Below, one piece after another: positions 5,373-6,723 of a stretch of DNA of 6,723 bases; the stretch's first letter is position 1, and each line of letters begins with the position of its first letter. The notes beneath the pieces were generated by a model. It ran no database searches and was not told the DNA's origin. It saw nothing but the letters and a program-made list of their open reading frames with translations. The translations under genes were made by a program, and so were the position numbers. The stretch lies in assembly GCA_013696015.1 (NCBI GenBank), contig JACCZI010000143.1, positions 1-6,723 of the forward strand, in the 5' to 3' direction. The DNA comes from Nocardioidaceae bacterium. GTDB lineage: Bacteria > Actinomycetota > Actinomycetes > Propionibacteriales > Nocardioidaceae.

Positions 5373-6088
5373 CGGCGTCACTGGCCCGGCGCCTGGGCGC
5401 GGAGTTTATCGGCACCGGGATGCTCGTCTGCGTGGTGGTCGGCAGCGGCATCGCCGCCGAGTCGCTCACCGCCGACGTCGGGCTTCAGCTGCTGGAGAAC
5501 GCACTCGCCACCGCTGCCGGCCTGGCGGTGCTGATCCTGGTGTTGGGGCCCGTATCCGGTGCCCACTTCAACCCGCTGGTGAGCATGGCTGACTGGTTGC
5601 TCGGGCGACGGAGCCGCACCGGCATACCGCTCCACGAGGTGGGCGCGTACGGCTGCGCGCAGGTCGTCGGCGCCGTCGGCGGTGCGCTGCTGGCGAACGC
5701 GATGTACGGACTGCCTCTCGTCGAGTGGTCCACCCGCACCCGCTCAGGCGGCGCTCTGTGGCTCAGTGAGGTGGTCGCGACGGCCGGGCTGCTGCTGGTC
5801 ATCGTCGCGCTGGCGCGAACCGGTCGCACCGCTCAGGTCGCGTGGGCGGTGGGTGCCTACATCGGCGCCGCCTACTGGTTCACCGCTTCGACGTCGTTCG
5901 CCAACCCCGCCGTCACGATCGGCCGCGCCTTCAGCGACAGCTTCGCCGGCATCGCACCAGCGTCGATCGCCGGGTTCGTGGCTGCCCAGGTTGTCGGCGC
6001 GGCGGTTGCACTCGGCCTGTTCGCTGCCCTGTTCTCCCCCACCGACCATGCCGTAGAGGCACTCGTCGTGCCACGGGAGCCAGCATGA
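5369..6088 (+). CDS. MIP/aquaporin family channel, AqpS-like arsenite conduit
   Basis: The 239-residue product has six membrane helices (about 8-30, 40-60, 90-112, 131-150, 156-174, 193-217) and the two half-helix signatures, N68-P69-L70 (altered from NPA) and N179-P180-A181. The arginine that normally follows the second NPA and forms the ar/R selectivity filter is valine (V182). This implies a wider, less charged pore suited to uncharged solutes such as As(OH)3. The gene lies between arsR and arsC with ATGA overlaps at both ends, so the three are translated together. In Sinorhizobium meliloti the comparable AqpS replaces the arsenite pump: arsenate is reduced inside and arsenite leaves down its gradient. 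I infer the same role here. No obvious Shine-Dalgarno precedes the ATG, so translation probably depends on coupling with arsR. General water or glycerol transport cannot be excluded. Confidence 0.9.
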   Translation: MTASLARRLGAEFIGTGMLVCVVVGSGIAAESLTADVGLQLLENALATAAGLAVLILVLGPVSGAHFNPLVSMADWLLGRRSRTGIPLHEVGAYGCAQVVGAVGGALLANAMYGLPLVEWSTRTRSGGALWLSEVVATAGLLLVIVALARTGRTAQVAWAVGAYIGAAYWFTASTSFANPAVTIGRAFSDSFAGIAPASIAGFVAAQVVGAAVALGLFAALFSPTDHAVEALVVPREPA

Positions 6089-6483
6089 ACCCTCGCGTCC
6101 TCTTCGTCTGTGTGCACAACGCCGGTCGTTCGCAGATGGCCGCCGCCCTGCTCGACCACCACGCCGAGGGCCGGCTCGACGTACGGTCGGCCGGCTCCGC
6201 CCCCGGCGAAGAGGTCAACCCCGCGGTCATCGAGGTGATGAGCGAGATGGGCATCGACCTGTCGCAGGAGACACCGAAGCTGCTCGACACTGACGCCGTC
6301 CAGACCTCCGACGTCGTCATCACGATGGGCTGCGGTGACGCCTGTCCCATCTACCCCGGCAAGCGCTACCTCGACTGGCAGCTCGACGACCCAGCCGGCA
6401 AGTCGCCCGAGCAGGTGCGGCCGATCCGCGACGAGATCGACCGCCGCGTACGCGCGCTGCTCGACGAGCTCACGGGGGGCTGA
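6085..6483 (+). CDS. arsC: Arsenate reductase ArsC, low-molecular-weight phosphatase fold
   Basis: The 132-residue product starts RVLFVCVHNAGRSQMA, with the phosphatase P-loop C-x5-R (C9 to R15) followed by S16. C83 and C87 (G-C-G-D-A-C-P) follow, then D101-D102-P103 in the general-acid loop. C9 attacks arsenate and a redox relay or low-molecular-weight thiol releases arsenite. The additional pair C83/C87 suggests an intramolecular disulfide cascade regenerated by thioredoxin. Actinobacteria also have mycothiol/mycoredoxin-coupled relatives, so the reductant is uncertain. Length is normal for the class. The start at 6085 overlaps the channel's stop (ATGA) and has GGGAG 6 nt upstream. The same frame stays open upstream but lacks family sequence. 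It is last in the arsR-channel-arsC operon and supplies the arsenite that the channel can pass out of the cell. Confidence 0.95.
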   Translation: MNPRVLFVCVHNAGRSQMAAALLDHHAEGRLDVRSAGSAPGEEVNPAVIEVMSEMGIDLSQETPKLLDTDAVQTSDVVITMGCGDACPIYPGKRYLDWQLDDPAGKSPEQVRPIRDEIDRRVRALLDELTGG

Positions 6484-6492
6484 CCCCGCCGG

Positions 6493-6723
6493 CTAGTCAC
6501 ACGGATCCGGTTCGCTCGGCAATGAGCGAGTCCGCCCGTGGCGAAGCAACACAGCCACCCCGCACACTGTCGCCACCTGTCGGTAGCGCCGACTCACCGC
6601 GGTCGCCAGCCGGTTGTCGGCGTCGATGCCCCACGAGTTAAACCCCTCCCACTGCACCAGCCAGGTCGGCGCAGTCGCGCTCGACACCGTACGCGTCAAC
6701 AGGTCCAGCTGTGGGTCCAAGAC
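6493..6723 (-). CDS. C-terminal end of a protein, possibly a membrane glycosyltransferase (partial)
   Basis: The reading frame enters from beyond the right edge and ends at a TAG, giving 76 residues of the C-terminus. Visible features are PTWLVQWEGFNSWGIDAD, then RRYRQVATVCGVAVLLRHG, and a polar Arg/Ser/Pro tail. This pattern (a strand ending W-x-V-x-W, a short Gly-Asp loop, then Y-R-x-V-A-x-x-C-G and a final hydrophobic strand) recalls the soluble C-terminal part of actinobacterial membrane glycosyltransferases of the GT39/ArnT type. That is recall, not a search. An in-frame TTG at 6720 would give a 75-residue protein but has no visible support as a start. The gene converges on arsC with 9 bp between stops and no clear terminator. 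It is not obviously related to arsenic. Confidence 0.5.
   Translation of the reverse strand, partial: VLDPQLDLLTRTVSSATAPTWLVQWEGFNSWGIDADNRLATAVSRRYRQVATVCGVAVLLRHGRTRSLPSEPDPCD

Noticed and set aside
5842..6084. N-terminal extension of the arsC reading frame by about 80 residues
   Set aside because: It overlaps the channel gene in another frame, reads as Arg-rich shadow sequence, and the ArsC family begins exactly at the ATG at 6085, which has its own ribosome site.
6512..6530. TCGCTC-N6-GAGCGA inverted repeat past the arsC end
   Set aside because: A 6-bp stem inside the coding end of the minus-strand gene with no T-run. A short GC-rich repeat like this is expected by chance.

Overview
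The window is high-GC DNA with the hallmarks of an actinobacterium: a DUF222/13E12-type HNH protein, a mycobacterial-type LexA box, a CadI/ArsI-type metalloenzyme, an actinobacterial ArsR with Cys-Cys and Cys-X-Cys metal sites, and GTG starts. The exact genus cannot be read from the sequence; a Nocardioides-like or related soil actinomycete is my guess.

Left part, minus strand (5-3212): a cytoplasmic six-Asp-box beta-propeller protein of unknown role (5-1117), preceded by a 586-residue DUF222/HNH-nuclease-like protein (1302-3062). The HNH gene has a striking DNA-damage control region. A RecA-NDp (PafBC-type) promoter motif places transcription initiation about at the ATG, and a near-consensus LexA/SOS box spans the same ATG.

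Right part (3213-6483): a divergent arsenic-resistance locus. On the minus strand are an ArsI/CadI-type dioxygenase/lyase (4497-4925) and a CPA2-type cation:proton antiporter (3213-4406). On the plus strand is a tightly coupled operon, arsR - MIP channel (aquaporin) - arsC, with two ATGA stop/start overlaps. An 81-bp intergenic region holds two overlapping divergent promoters and two ArsR/SmtB-like operators. The proposed logic is that ArsR senses As(III), ArsC reduces arsenate to arsenite, the aquaporin-family channel lets arsenite leave down its gradient, and ArsI cleaves trivalent organoarsenicals. No ArsB or Acr3 pump lies in the window. The layout therefore resembles the aqpS-arsC strategy described for Sinorhizobium meliloti, with an antiporter added on the arsI side.

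Right edge: the C-terminal end of a minus-strand gene (6493-6723, running off the window), possibly a membrane glycosyltransferase tail, convergent with arsC and only 9 bp away. No RNA genes, insertion sequences, CRISPR arrays or attachment sites were seen. No intergenic stretch exceeds 300 bp.
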